Part shown: positions 1-9,241 of the stretch, one piece after another | Position numbering within the stretch: the stretch's first letter is position 1 | Layout: every line of letters begins with the position of its first letter | Assembly (NCBI GenBank): GCA_949317995.1 | Contig: OX439040.1 | Span: 59,430,089 to 59,494,088, forward strand | Source: Acholoe squamosa | Taxonomy: Eukaryota > Annelida > Polychaeta > Phyllodocida > Polynoidae | Length of the DNA: 64,000 nucleotides | Direction: 5' to 3' | Translations under genes and position numbers: made by a program | Notes under the pieces: model-generated | Told to the model about the DNA's origin: nothing | Databases searched by the model: none | What the model saw: only the letters and a program-made list of their open reading frames with translations

Positions 1-207
1 GACATTTACAGTGAAATGGCATGTGATTCAGATGGAGAGGATGCAAATGAGGAAGGTGAAAATGATGAAGACAGTGGATTTTCCTCTTGGCTGCAAGACC
101 TTGTGAAAGAGAGAGATAGTAGCGGTTGTCTGGAAGAATTTCTTCTCAGTACTGATGTGACTGTCAAGGATTTGGAAGAGAGACTGAAAACTCTGAGGGC
201 AACATAG
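1..207 (+). CDS. C-terminal end of an acidic protein, cut by the window edge
   Basis: The frame is open from the first base, so this is probably the 3' end of a longer gene; the first ATG in frame is at base 16 and would give 63 residues. The visible part is strongly acidic (runs of Asp/Glu around residues 5-20) and then forms an amphipathic stretch ending in a Leu-rich helix-like tail. The function is not recognised. The stop lies 3 nt from the stop of the convergent membrane-protein gene, so the two genes end tail to tail. Confidence 0.6.
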   Translation, partial: DIYSEMACDSDGEDANEEGENDEDSGFSSWLQDLVKERDSSGCLEEFLLSTDVTVKDLEERLKTLRAT

Positions 208-210
208 AAC

Positions 211-1326
211 TTAACCAACTTTATTTCTAGCTGCATACATACATGGAACTCCAATGGCAAGAACAACAACCTTTACAATATTAGAAGTATACATGACAAA
301 GGTTGGGGAGTTTAGTCCAGGGCATTCTTCCCGGTAGAAATATGTTTCATCCAATTTCCCTATCATGTTATAGCACTCGGATATCGATGTCGGATCAGAT
401 ACATCTTTGCATGTGTGCTTAAGCTCATTCTCTATTGCATCATTTCCAATACACCTATGTAATATCCCTGTGCTATTCATTAAAAAGTCTGCGAGAGTAT
501 ACACAATGCCTGTGATAAAAACCATCTTCTTGATGATGAATATAAAGTCCTTTGAAGTTTGATTCATTCTCGTGGTTATAAGTGTATAATAGAGGGACAA
601 ACCAAAGACATAGGGTAGAATTACTTCAAATGAAGTCAGTGGTTCTACACTGGAAACAGAGATTTCAAGGATACAGCACACTATCACTGCACAGATAACA
701 AAGATCATTGGTTTCATTTGAGGAATGTTCCTAGAACTTATTCTCACATCAGATGGTGACATGTATTCAGTAGTTTCAAAGCGTTCTTTGTTCCATGTGT
801 ATAGGTTCCAAAGGCAAAATACTCCACATGGTAAAACACAAAACAAGTACACAAGTGCAATGTAAGTATTTCCCAAGAACTGTCCTAACACCTGTGTGGG
901 ACATCTTGCCTGTGCTATGGTGATTTTATTCAGGAACTGGATGTTCTTTTCACACTCGCGAACCAGACCACCTTTCTGGCATTCAACCAGCATGGTACTT
1001 GCCACAGATTCAGTTGAAGGCAGCATACATGATATAGTAGATACATAAAGATTGCTAAAAAAAGAAAGCCAAGTATATACAGTGAGGACAAAAAGGGATG
1101 CTTGACAACATGCTCCGAATGCTGTGAATTCATTAGGAAAATGTCTTTTTGCAACTGTTGCTTTGAATGCCAGACTGACATAAAGCCATGCAATTACCAT
1201 ACAATGCCATGGCATAGGGGAGTGCATCACACCTCCGACAAGTATTTCAATACCGAAAGGAACACAACATGATAGAAAAGTGGCCAAAGCTCTGTATCTT
1301 TCTTCTTGAAGAAACATTATTATCAT
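211..1326 (-). CDS. Multi-pass membrane protein, about eight transmembrane segments
   Basis: A 371-residue protein with hydrophobic stretches near residues 12-35, 40-60, 68-95, 147-172, 205-225, 232-255, 264-288 and 345-365, so probably seven or eight membrane spans. A Cys-containing loop lies around residues 100-140 and another between the last two spans (about 290-340), where several Cys suggest disulfides in a lumenal or outer loop. An AATAAA on the minus strand overlaps the last codons (219-224). No family is recognised. Herpesviruses carry several multi-span envelope proteins (glycoprotein M-like, GPCR-like), but I see no diagnostic motif of either. Start is the first ATG; the next Met is three codons later. 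Confidence 0.8.
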   Translation of the reverse strand: MIIMFLQEERYRALATFLSCCVPFGIEILVGGVMHSPMPWHCMVIAWLYVSLAFKATVAKRHFPNEFTAFGACCQASLFVLTVYTWLSFFSNLYVSTISCMLPSTESVASTMLVECQKGGLVRECEKNIQFLNKITIAQARCPTQVLGQFLGNTYIALVYLFCVLPCGVFCLWNLYTWNKERFETTEYMSPSDVRISSRNIPQMKPMIFVICAVIVCCILEISVSSVEPLTSFEVILPYVFGLSLYYTLITTRMNQTSKDFIFIIKKMVFITGIVYTLADFLMNSTGILHRCIGNDAIENELKHTCKDVSDPTSISECYNMIGKLDETYFYREECPGLNSPTFVMYTSNIVKVVVLAIGVPCMYAARNKVG

Positions 1327-1393
1327 TTGATCTGATAAGACCTGTTATTAATATCAAAATGAAGATAATCCCCTGACATACATAATCCTTTAA

Positions 1394-2665
1394 ATGGAAG
1401 TCAGTGTACACTCTATATCAACAGTCCTATATTCACGGTACAATAAAATAGGGTGTGAACCAGAGCATAGGGAAGATGTCATATTGAGCATGGCTGGAAA
1501 TCCCCATGGAATGGGTTTGTCTACTATCCCCTATATCTATTGCATGAAAGAGAAGGACAGAGACAAGAACAAACTATGCCAGAGTCTATACTATTTAGAA
1601 GTAGAATTTGCATGGCCGTCAACTGGAAAGTTCTTTGATGAAACAGGAGATCAGAATTTCAAACAAAAGACATATGAAACATATCATCAATCCAACTACA
1701 TTGGTGTTCTGAGAAGTTTTAAAGATACAACAAGATATGTTATAATGGATCCCATTAAGTATATCACGCGGGTAACAGACAAAGGTAAAGACAAACTACT
1801 GTATAGGAGAGAAATCAGTTTTCAAGAAAAACAGATGATTGAGGATTGTTCCGAAAGTCAAAAAAGGTTGAATGACCTCATGTACCGAGAGATAGGCATT
1901 GACTACATGGATGTCATAAAGGACTATTTTTGTTTGAGTGAGATAGCCCGAAGGTCACAGATATGCATTCAGAATGTTGAAAATGATGTTTCCAAAATTA
2001 TTTCACGAATTACCGTGAACACCAACTCTGGATGTTGGGTCAGTACAAGACGCAACGACTACAAAAGAACATTTTGGCTTTCACTCGGTGGAGTTCATTT
2101 CAATGACATATTTTTCTTTCCTTGTGAACTTCGTGAACAGGGTTCAGAACCTTTATTCATTAAAAACCGTAACATATTGCACAGCCACTTGTGTGAACTA
2201 AGTCTTGGTAAAGAGCATTCAAAGTGCTGCAGGCCACTGCATCTAAGACTTGGTACAAGTGCAGAAAATGCAATACATATTAAAATTAGAAAGAACATGG
2301 AACAATTGTTTGATCTATCGCCAAGTCAGCTCAGGTCATATACTCAACATCTGAATGGAATTGCTGACATTATAATGAAACAACAACAAATAATGACAAA
2401 GGAAGAAAATCAAGTGAATAGGAAAAAGAAATCTCGAAAGAGAGTCACAGTCTGGGATGACTTAAACACAAACAAAACAGGAAGCTATGTAACAGGTCAG
2501 CCACATATGGGAGATGTTAATCCAGAAACCTTCAGCCAAACCGATAGGATTACATTGCAAAAAAATGAAAACAACTATGAAGTGGATCTTAAGCCCTTGT
2601 TTGAATCTGAACAATATCACTTTCTTTCTAATCTTGCAGACAAACACAGCCTTTCACTAGAATGA
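1394..2665 (+). CDS. Unknown 423-residue protein with a basic C-terminal patch
   Basis: Not recognised. A full-length open frame with a clear ATG, head to head with the membrane-protein gene and 13 nt upstream of the nuclease gene, so it may share a transcript with the latter. The body (residues 1-310) looks globular, with mixed charge and several Cys (for example near 280-285). It is followed by a basic segment, RKKKSRKR at about 360, that could act as a nuclear localisation signal, then a polar tail. No membrane segment or signal peptide is seen. No catalytic motif could be identified by eye. Confidence 0.8.
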   Translation: MEVSVHSISTVLYSRYNKIGCEPEHREDVILSMAGNPHGMGLSTIPYIYCMKEKDRDKNKLCQSLYYLEVEFAWPSTGKFFDETGDQNFKQKTYETYHQSNYIGVLRSFKDTTRYVIMDPIKYITRVTDKGKDKLLYRREISFQEKQMIEDCSESQKRLNDLMYREIGIDYMDVIKDYFCLSEIARRSQICIQNVENDVSKIISRITVNTNSGCWVSTRRNDYKRTFWLSLGGVHFNDIFFFPCELREQGSEPLFIKNRNILHSHLCELSLGKEHSKCCRPLHLRLGTSAENAIHIKIRKNMEQLFDLSPSQLRSYTQHLNGIADIIMKQQQIMTKEENQVNRKKKSRKRVTVWDDLNTNKTGSYVTGQPHMGDVNPETFSQTDRITLQKNENNYEVDLKPLFESEQYHFLSNLADKHSLSLE

Positions 2666-2678
2666 AAAATCAATTTTA

Positions 2679-4430
2679 ATGAGAAAGTCAGTGGAACAGG
2701 TCAGTAGTGATGTTGTGCCCTTTACATTCACTAAGTTCAGAGAAATGGGTCTTTGTGCACATTTAGGTAAACAGCTTGTGAGGAATTCCATCAAGACATA
2801 TCTAAATAGGAGACCACGGCACCACATTGAATGGTTAGAGCCTACTCAGAGAGAAGAAGTGCTCAGGGAAACAGAGGTCCTGCTCGTGGATATGACACAA
2901 CTTTTTTACCTTTCAGCCAAAGAAATTGCAATGACAGTGGAAGAGGAGATAGTGCAAGAATACAAGTCATGGCGTGAGATGATTTCCAACCAGACTACCA
3001 ACTTGGTCGGTGAAATCAACATAGATGAGGACACTGGAACTGTCACAAATACAATTCAAACATTTTCCATGGAGGCAATGGTGTGTGCTATCGGAAATAA
3101 GGTGTTCAACCTGATAGAAAAGTGGAAGGAAGCCGCTCTTGAATACAGAGTGCAGAACATGTTGAAGTATGTGTTTCTCTGCATGGACGGTGATGCAACT
3201 ATGGCAAAGGTATCTTCTGTGAAGAACAATGCCCAAGATAGCTTTAAGAAGAGGAGAGTTCCTTCCAAAACCTCAGAAAGAACTATTTCACCGAGGAACA
3301 TGAGTGAAAGAACCACATGTCTAGAAATAGTACATGGTCATCTATATAAGGGAAGCATGACTCGGTTCATGGCAAACCGTGAGAACCAGATCCTTATCCT
3401 GAAGGTGCTAATTGACCTCTTGAAAGTCTCTAGAAATCCTTTGACTCAAGGAACATCAATCTACTTAGTTGCAGGTCCTGCAAAAGATTGGAACAAAAAA
3501 CAAAGGTGCAGGAAAATATGGGGGAAGTTGAATCATCCTCTCTTCCAAATATTGAAAGAACAGGAAATAAAATATGCTGAGGCAGACAGCATTGTGCCTA
3601 TGGTATGGTCTATCATAAAGGAGTCACATCAAAAAGCATGCATCATCTCAAAGGATACTGATATGCTGCTAACACTTTTGTGTCTTGCAGATCCTAATTT
3701 ATTGCTGCTTTGCACCACGGAACAGAGGTTTTGTAATACAACGCTGAGGCTTTTTGACAGGGAAATTGCATTCCGGGCAAAGTGTCTCCAAAAAAAGAAG
3801 CAATTGGAAATGATGTTGCATCTAACAATGGGTGGAAATGACTATGTGGAATCTTTTCCAATGGTGGGATCTGAAGTCATCTTGCATGGTTGTGATGTCA
3901 TGAGATGCCATCCAAAGACTCAGTTCTTTCCTGGTGTGTCCTTTGTTACTTGGATGAAAATACAACACTTTTTAGATGACATGAATGACAAAACTGATGA
4001 CTACACTGAATGTATTAAAATCCACATTAGAGAATTACAAGAACCTTCTGTCTTTGGACGACTGATATACAACGTCATCAGAACAGTTGAGTACATTTTT
4101 CCAGTTCGCCTACAGGACCATGTCTACTTGGTTGAATATGATCCAACAAGTTTGGATGAGAGCTTTGAATGGTATGCAAAAAAGTGTCCTCCTACCTTGT
4201 CAAAGAAAGCAACTACTTCTCAGGCAGGCCTGATGCAGCAACCTGAACTCAGAGCAGCATTCACTGAAAGCATGAAGCGCAGATTGTATTCGCTTTCTCT
4301 TCTCTCTGACAGCAGGCCAAGATATGTCAATTGGGTGACGTTGTCTGATGCAGAGCTGGCCAACAAGTGTGGATATTCTTCAACCTTAGATTACAAGGCC
4401 ATAAAGAGAATGTGCAACACAGGAAAATAA
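2679..4430 (+). CDS. FEN-1/XPG-superfamily nuclease (PIN-like), possible host-shutoff type
   Basis: A 583-residue protein with the acidic metal-binding motifs of the FEN-1/XPG/5'-3' exonuclease superfamily in the right order: VLLVDMTQLFY (Asp71), FLCMDGDATMAK (Asp170), YAEADSIVP (Glu301/Asp303), ISKDTDML (Asp326, Asp328) and GGNDYV (Asp388). Family members use two metal ions to cut structured nucleic acid. Known precedent: the virion host-shutoff RNase of alphaherpesviruses belongs to this superfamily. Whether this enzyme degrades host mRNA or processes viral DNA cannot be told from the sequence. A long charged insert (about 180-220) separates the second and third motifs, and there is about 190 residues of extra C-terminal sequence. 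An AATAAA overlaps the stop (4426-4431). Confidence 0.85.
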   Translation: MRKSVEQVSSDVVPFTFTKFREMGLCAHLGKQLVRNSIKTYLNRRPRHHIEWLEPTQREEVLRETEVLLVDMTQLFYLSAKEIAMTVEEEIVQEYKSWREMISNQTTNLVGEINIDEDTGTVTNTIQTFSMEAMVCAIGNKVFNLIEKWKEAALEYRVQNMLKYVFLCMDGDATMAKVSSVKNNAQDSFKKRRVPSKTSERTISPRNMSERTTCLEIVHGHLYKGSMTRFMANRENQILILKVLIDLLKVSRNPLTQGTSIYLVAGPAKDWNKKQRCRKIWGKLNHPLFQILKEQEIKYAEADSIVPMVWSIIKESHQKACIISKDTDMLLTLLCLADPNLLLLCTTEQRFCNTTLRLFDREIAFRAKCLQKKKQLEMMLHLTMGGNDYVESFPMVGSEVILHGCDVMRCHPKTQFFPGVSFVTWMKIQHFLDDMNDKTDDYTECIKIHIRELQEPSVFGRLIYNVIRTVEYIFPVRLQDHVYLVEYDPTSLDESFEWYAKKCPPTLSKKATTSQAGLMQQPELRAAFTESMKRRLYSLSLLSDSRPRYVNWVTLSDAELANKCGYSSTLDYKAIKRMCNTGK

Positions 4431-4487
4431 AACTGAAAAAAAAACTTTGTATTATCGTGCCTTCTTTAGTTTTTCCTGTACACAGAC

Positions 4488-5570
4488 ATGCCTATTCACT
4501 TTGATAAAAAGGTTTCTCATGTAATCACTGTAGTTAAAGACATCCCTCCTCACAGCAAGGAAATGTGGGTTCCTATTGAAATTACCAAACTACTTGAACA
4601 CAAAGGTACATTCATAAGTATAGATAATCTGAATGTCCGTGTGACTTCCGACAAATGTTTGCCTTGGATAGTCAGCTGGAATGGCACATCATTATTGCCA
4701 TGTCTGACTCATTCCAGAGATCATGTCAGGTCTGAGGTAGATACAAGTCAGGGATATCATGGGTACGCTAATTTGACTGATGGATGGAATTCAGCACAAC
4801 TCCCACAACTTCTGAAAAAGAACATAGAAGAATTTGCATTTTCTACCTTTCAGTCAAATTACATGGAACTCAAAAGAGAGTTTATACACAACCGAAAAAT
4901 AAATGAAAAGTATGCTGACCACATGGAAACATTTTACATGGATGAAAAGCGGAGACAAGGGGAAATCGAATGTATCATGATCTCATCAAATGAGGATAAT
5001 GCCAACAGAGGACCTCTGATCACTTTCATAGATGCCTTGCTTCAGAATGAGTCAACTCTGAAACTGTTGGAATATTTCAGTAACCCCATATATGATAAGC
5101 TCTTCAAATATGGTCTACACCTTGAAACAGGTCCTGAGGAGGAGCATTTTCCTTTAAATCTTCCTGTTAAGATATCAAAATGTGCACCATGTGAACTTTT
5201 AAAGGTGATTCCAATGCAAGCAGTAAAAAATATAATTATGTTTTTTCAAGAGCTTGAAGTGCATAATTATCTGTATTATATTGCTGAAAAGGAGTTCACT
5301 GCTCCAATTGTACATTTGCTAGTGCCAGGTGATACCCCAATGAAGATCCTTGTAGAACTCAAGTTTTCACAAGGCATAGGATGGAAAGACACACAAGACA
5401 TAACCAGAATGGATCCACCGATGCTCTTGTTAAACGATCTCAATTTTCAGGCAATGGCAAGATCTCATCCGTACATTTCTTATGAAACGGAGGAACAACT
5501 TGAAATGAACTTAAAGAAATATGAGGGTATAGCAGACATGAAATGTTCAAAGCGGATTTCTTTTTATTAA
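4488..5570 (+). CDS. Unknown 360-residue protein
   Basis: Not recognised. A soluble-looking protein without signal peptide or membrane segment. It has a beta-rich N-terminal 100 residues with conserved-looking Trp/Pro/Gly, a charged helical middle (about 105-165) and a C-terminal domain with a hydrophobic core around 235-290. It follows the nuclease gene by 57 nt on the same strand and is followed 25 nt later by another unknown gene, with an ATTAAA overlapping its own stop (5566-5571). The run of three same-strand genes may be expressed as a unit or from separate late promoters; no convincing TATA box stands out. Confidence 0.8.
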   Translation: MPIHFDKKVSHVITVVKDIPPHSKEMWVPIEITKLLEHKGTFISIDNLNVRVTSDKCLPWIVSWNGTSLLPCLTHSRDHVRSEVDTSQGYHGYANLTDGWNSAQLPQLLKKNIEEFAFSTFQSNYMELKREFIHNRKINEKYADHMETFYMDEKRRQGEIECIMISSNEDNANRGPLITFIDALLQNESTLKLLEYFSNPIYDKLFKYGLHLETGPEEEHFPLNLPVKISKCAPCELLKVIPMQAVKNIIMFFQELEVHNYLYYIAEKEFTAPIVHLLVPGDTPMKILVELKFSQGIGWKDTQDITRMDPPMLLLNDLNFQAMARSHPYISYETEEQLEMNLKKYEGIADMKCSKRISFY

Positions 5571-5595
5571 AGTTTCATGCTTTGGAATAAGACAT

Positions 5596-6939
5596 ATGAA
5601 TATGTCTCTTGATGATGTGGCTCACCTCGCCATGGTATATGATGCTTTTTGTGGCCCTAGCTCTAACCAAACTAAGGGAATCAAGCGACGACTGGAGGAA
5701 ATATTAGATTATGATTTGAACTTCTGCATGTTAGATAACACCATATCCAGCAACAGTTACCGACCAGATATCAAGAGGTCCCGTGACATGTTTATGAAGG
5801 AAGAGCTGACAAGTGAGATTGAATTACCTTATGTGGCACGAGGAAATCAACTTTTGGGGGATCCATCTCGAATAATCAAGCTTCCTGATCTCTCAGTGCC
5901 TGCGTTTGGTAGAGATCCCACGATAGAAGTGGCTGGAAAATTTGACCTTGTCTTGAAAACAGTGACTTCATTGTATACTGAAAATTGTCGCGCACTGGAA
6001 GCTAACCATCTCCTTTTTCAATACATGGGGTTGAAACGCATACCATATTCCCATGGAGAAAAACATCCTAATGGAGATCCCCTTAAGTCTATCATTCAGA
6101 TGGAATTGTACAATGAACGTGATGAAATTCCTTTGGATGATGGTATTGAATATACTTGCAATGAACTGGAAAGGGAAATACGCCTCATGAATTGTGTTCA
6201 AGAAGAGTACAGTCTGCGTTTCGGTAATCTTAATGTAGATCCATTGGCTACACTCATTCCTTTCACTCAGCTGAAGCAACATATTGAAGAAACTAATCGC
6301 ATATTGCAGTCACAGTATCTTTCCTCTTCAAGAAATGATAGTTACATTAGCTTAAAGGAGAAAGTTGTCAGTCAACATCGTCCTCAGAGTGTCGCTGCTC
6401 TAATGGTCCAAATTCAGTCACCTGAAATGTTCTATGACACTTTTTTCCCAAGAGGCATTCTCAGTAGCAACACAACAGGAAAAACAGTGCCATTCTCTGA
6501 TGGGAAAGCTTATGAAGGTATTGTGACACTGCAAACAACTGGATCACTCAATATAGATATAGAGGATGGAGATCATCACTTGCAACATGGGAGTGTCCTT
6601 TCCAATGGATTCCTATATCTAATAGTTGAAATGAAACAACTTGTTCCTGGGGACTACAAATTCAACTATCCGTCAATACGGATGTTACTGAGTGATAAAA
6701 CAAAGGAGATGATAATGCAAGATATATTACTTGCTACAAGAGGAAGGTGCCACTTATCGCGAAATGGCAAATTAACCAATACTATTATCAAGCCTATTGG
6801 AAAACTTTCTGTGGGTCCACACATTGTTCATGATCCATGTCATGTAGATGCAAGACAATACTCCCAATTCGATGTCCTTCTTTCCCAATGCTCCCCACTT
6901 TATCTAGTTTTCACAGATTCATATGAAAAAATAAACTAG
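5596..6939 (+). CDS. Unknown 447-residue protein
   Basis: Not recognised. A soluble protein of mixed alpha/beta character. An N-terminal segment (about 25-65) carries a basic cluster (KGIKRRLEE, later KRSRD). A middle helical part follows, and then a beta-rich C-terminal half (about 290-440) with many Gly and Pro, which would suit a structural virion protein. That is inference only. No catalytic motif, signal peptide or membrane segment is seen. Two AATAAA signals lie at the stop and just after it (6930-6935, 6944-6949). Confidence 0.8.
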   Translation: MNMSLDDVAHLAMVYDAFCGPSSNQTKGIKRRLEEILDYDLNFCMLDNTISSNSYRPDIKRSRDMFMKEELTSEIELPYVARGNQLLGDPSRIIKLPDLSVPAFGRDPTIEVAGKFDLVLKTVTSLYTENCRALEANHLLFQYMGLKRIPYSHGEKHPNGDPLKSIIQMELYNERDEIPLDDGIEYTCNELEREIRLMNCVQEEYSLRFGNLNVDPLATLIPFTQLKQHIEETNRILQSQYLSSSRNDSYISLKEKVVSQHRPQSVAALMVQIQSPEMFYDTFFPRGILSSNTTGKTVPFSDGKAYEGIVTLQTTGSLNIDIEDGDHHLQHGSVLSNGFLYLIVEMKQLVPGDYKFNYPSIRMLLSDKTKEMIMQDILLATRGRCHLSRNGKLTNTIIKPIGKLSVGPHIVHDPCHVDARQYSQFDVLLSQCSPLYLVFTDSYEKIN

Positions 6940-6975
6940 CAAAAATAAAGATGACTATTTTTTATGTTGTTTATT
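6930..6975. terminator. Back-to-back polyadenylation signals of convergent genes
   Basis: Two plus-strand AATAAA hexamers (6930-6935 and 6944-6949) face a minus-strand AATAAA (6970-6975 as TTTATT). They sit between the stops of the plus-strand unknown gene and the minus-strand coiled-coil gene. Confidence 0.75.
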
Positions 6976-6981
6976 CAGTTC

Positions 6982-7963
6982 TTATACATAACCTAATGGG
7001 ACCAGCCTGCCTTCTGGATTTGGTTCTTTGAACATAATATCTTTTGAAGATGATATGCATTTCATGAGGCGACATCCAAAAGCTTGTCGGGCAGCTACTA
7101 GTTCTCTGTTTTCATACAATATCTTGTGACGTGTCAATTCAGACTGTTTCAGTATGGCTTCTTGAATGTCTGTGAACAATCCAGCATTTATCCATTGAAT
7201 GGTTGCGCATGTATCGGCAGAGATCCTGCTGCAAGCCCAGACTTTGTGACTTTTCCACCATGTCATCTGGGCTTTTTATTATCAGCACCATACCTTGTAC
7301 ATTGCCTGTGAGGTCCTCGTGACTCAGGCATATCAACAAATGAAACGATGGAGTATACTTTCCGGTTTTTTTATCACAAAACTGCCATTGGTTTTCTGAT
7401 AGGCTCTGTGGGAATAATGAGATAAAAGTTTTTAGCAGAACATCATATGCATCCGTTATGCAAGCACGACCATGTAGATTTCCACCTTCCATTTTTAGAA
7501 TCTCATTCATTTCATTGTTTTCCTCCATGAGTGAAGATCTTTCCTTCTCCAAAATCATCGCTTCAGATATTTTGCACTGAAGCTCTCCACGGAGTTTGTC
7601 TATGACGTCTTCAAGTTTTCTTACTTTATCATTCATTTCTGATAGTATTCTATCATGACTAGATCTCTCCTCTTCCAATGCATTCTGTATTTCCCTCAAC
7701 TCTCTGAGAATATCAGACCTGTTGTCTTCTGGTTCGTAAGCTTCACCTTTCTTGTAATATCCCATGTCAGAGAGGGCCTGCTCTGCAAAATTACACCTTT
7801 CCTGAAAGAGTGCCATCTGTTCATTGGCTTCTTTCAATTTTGTTCTTTGCTTGAACATGTCTCTAGCATGTTTGTCATTCTTCTTGCATTCTTCTTCCCA
7901 TCGCAGATGAAGTTCTCGGTAACTTTGCCAAAATGAATCTTTTTGGATATCTGCCTCATCCAT
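6982..7963 (-). CDS. Coiled-coil protein, C-terminal part in the +1 frame
   Basis: The first frame starts at the ATG at 7963 and runs to a stop at 7139 (274 residues). Residues about 15-150 are a strong heptad coiled coil rich in Glu, Lys and Leu, followed by a globular part. A second frame, +1 to the first, is open from about 7275 down to 6982 and reads as a natural continuation, with an internal ATG at 7266. The switch must lie between 7278 and 7139; an A5 run (7273-7277 on the plus strand as T5) is the obvious place. It could be a one-base sequencing or natural insertion, or two overlapping genes. Function unknown. The 5' end is head to head with the plus-strand gene at 8008. An AATAAA lies 7 nt past the end. 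Confidence 0.65.
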
Positions 7964-8007
7964 TTCTGTCTACTAATCTACAGTTAGAAAAGTCAGCTAA
8001 TAATAAC

Positions 8008-8823
8008 ATGGCAGACACTGACAACCTTCTTGGCATGGAGCACGAACCTATATATCGAAAAGGTTTACTGATGATCGGATCTGTAATGCAACAGTTGTTC
8101 GGACACCCACACTATTCCCTTGTTTCCATGCACACCAGGGCAATAAAGAGAGTAAATGACTTTTTACGCAATTACTGCTGCCTCCTGCAAAATATGATTG
8201 CTCTTAAGAAGGCTCAAAATGATCTCGAAAGTGTAGCAAATGATGTGTGTTCTGAGAAAATGGTTCTCTCAAAGAAAATACAGATAACATGGTCAACCCT
8301 CACAGAGTTGAGGGAGTCATTTCTGGAATTGAATGAGAACCAACAAGACACCTTTATGACAAAAAGCGATATTCAAGTAAAACTTTCTGAATATGAGCGC
8401 TGCAAGGAACTTTATGGTTTATTTAATCACATAGATGATTTGGTGTGCAGGACATTAGCAGAAACAGAACGTATAGAAAAACTTGCCTTCTATAGCAAGC
8501 AGTTTGGTTCCCTAAATGCATTCAAGATTTCCAAGTCTGTTAGGTTTGAGAACACATTGGAGTCTCTCCTGGGACACATGGCTCAGTTTGATAAGACAAA
8601 GGAATACATAAATAGTCAGCTCTCTATTGCAAGGGCATCCAACATCAGGACAGCTGTGATGATTGGTAATCAAGTTGACAAAGCTACATCAGCAAATTCA
8701 CTGAACAGATTTCTGTTGTCTGGCTGTGTGGGAGAACTAAGGCCATCAGATAAAGTAACTGACATTAAATCCTCCAACAATATAACTGATCTAGATAATT
8801 CCCCTCAACTTGCAGCAGTTTGA
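8008..8823 (+). CDS. Unknown helical protein, 271 residues
   Basis: Not recognised. Mostly alpha-helical, with heptad-like Leu spacing around residues 65-130 and a Ser/Asn/Asp-rich C-terminal tail. An upstream in-frame ATG at 7933 would add 25 residues but would overlap the start of the divergent coiled-coil gene; the ATG at 8008 gives cleaner spacing and is preferred. No membrane segment. An AATAAA follows the stop by 12 nt. Confidence 0.7.
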   Translation: MADTDNLLGMEHEPIYRKGLLMIGSVMQQLFGHPHYSLVSMHTRAIKRVNDFLRNYCCLLQNMIALKKAQNDLESVANDVCSEKMVLSKKIQITWSTLTELRESFLELNENQQDTFMTKSDIQVKLSEYERCKELYGLFNHIDDLVCRTLAETERIEKLAFYSKQFGSLNAFKISKSVRFENTLESLLGHMAQFDKTKEYINSQLSIARASNIRTAVMIGNQVDKATSANSLNRFLLSGCVGELRPSDKVTDIKSSNNITDLDNSPQLAAV

Positions 8824-8834
8824 TTGTTTAGTTT

Positions 8835-8894
8835 AATAAAAGACCATGACCAAGGTGAAAGAGTAACATGATATCAAGTTTGTGTTTGATTTTA
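8835..8894. terminator. Convergent polyadenylation signals
   Basis: Plus-strand AATAAA at 8835-8840 and minus-strand AATAAA (TTTATT at 8889-8894). They serve the plus-strand helical gene and the minus-strand 109-residue gene, which end tail to tail. Confidence 0.7.
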
Positions 8895-8911
8895 TTATGT
8901 TGAACAAAACA

Positions 8912-9241
8912 TTATTTCTCATGTTGGTTCATTGAGATACCTCTTGCAGACAACCATGTGTGTAATTTCTTGTTTAGGTTTCTATATATCTTCCATGCAT
9001 GTTCTATCTTATTTTGTGTCTCTTTTAGTTCTTGCTCTAGATCTGTGACTCTTGATTTCTTTTTTTCTAGGTTCTGGCATAGAAGTTCACCTGTTCTCAA
9101 ATCTCCAGTGTAAGCTTCCGCTGAACTCTCTGATATTACAACCAACCTTATCATCCAATCATCCATTTCAAGTTGTTCCTTTGTGGCAAAAGAGACGATG
9201 TTCTCAACAATATCCTTCAGTTCTTGTTTCCCTCTTGCCAT
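8912..9241 (-). CDS. Small coiled-coil protein, 109 residues
   Basis: Not recognised. The second half is a coiled coil (Leu/Glu/Lys heptads, about residues 50-85). The ATG lies inside the 3' end of the next upstream minus-strand gene (25-nt overlap, different frame), suggesting expression from the same transcript or from a promoter inside that gene. No signal peptide. It could be a small tegument-like partner of the neighbouring coiled-coil proteins, by context only. Confidence 0.65.
   Translation of the reverse strand: MARGKQELKDIVENIVSFATKEQLEMDDWMIRLVVISESSAEAYTGDLRTGELLCQNLEKKKSRVTDLEQELKETQNKIEHAWKIYRNLNKKLHTWLSARGISMNQHEK

Noticed and set aside
7655-7936. Hydrophobic plus-strand frame opposite the coiled-coil gene
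   Set aside because: Antisense artefact of the Lys/Glu-rich helix; no signal peptide at its start.
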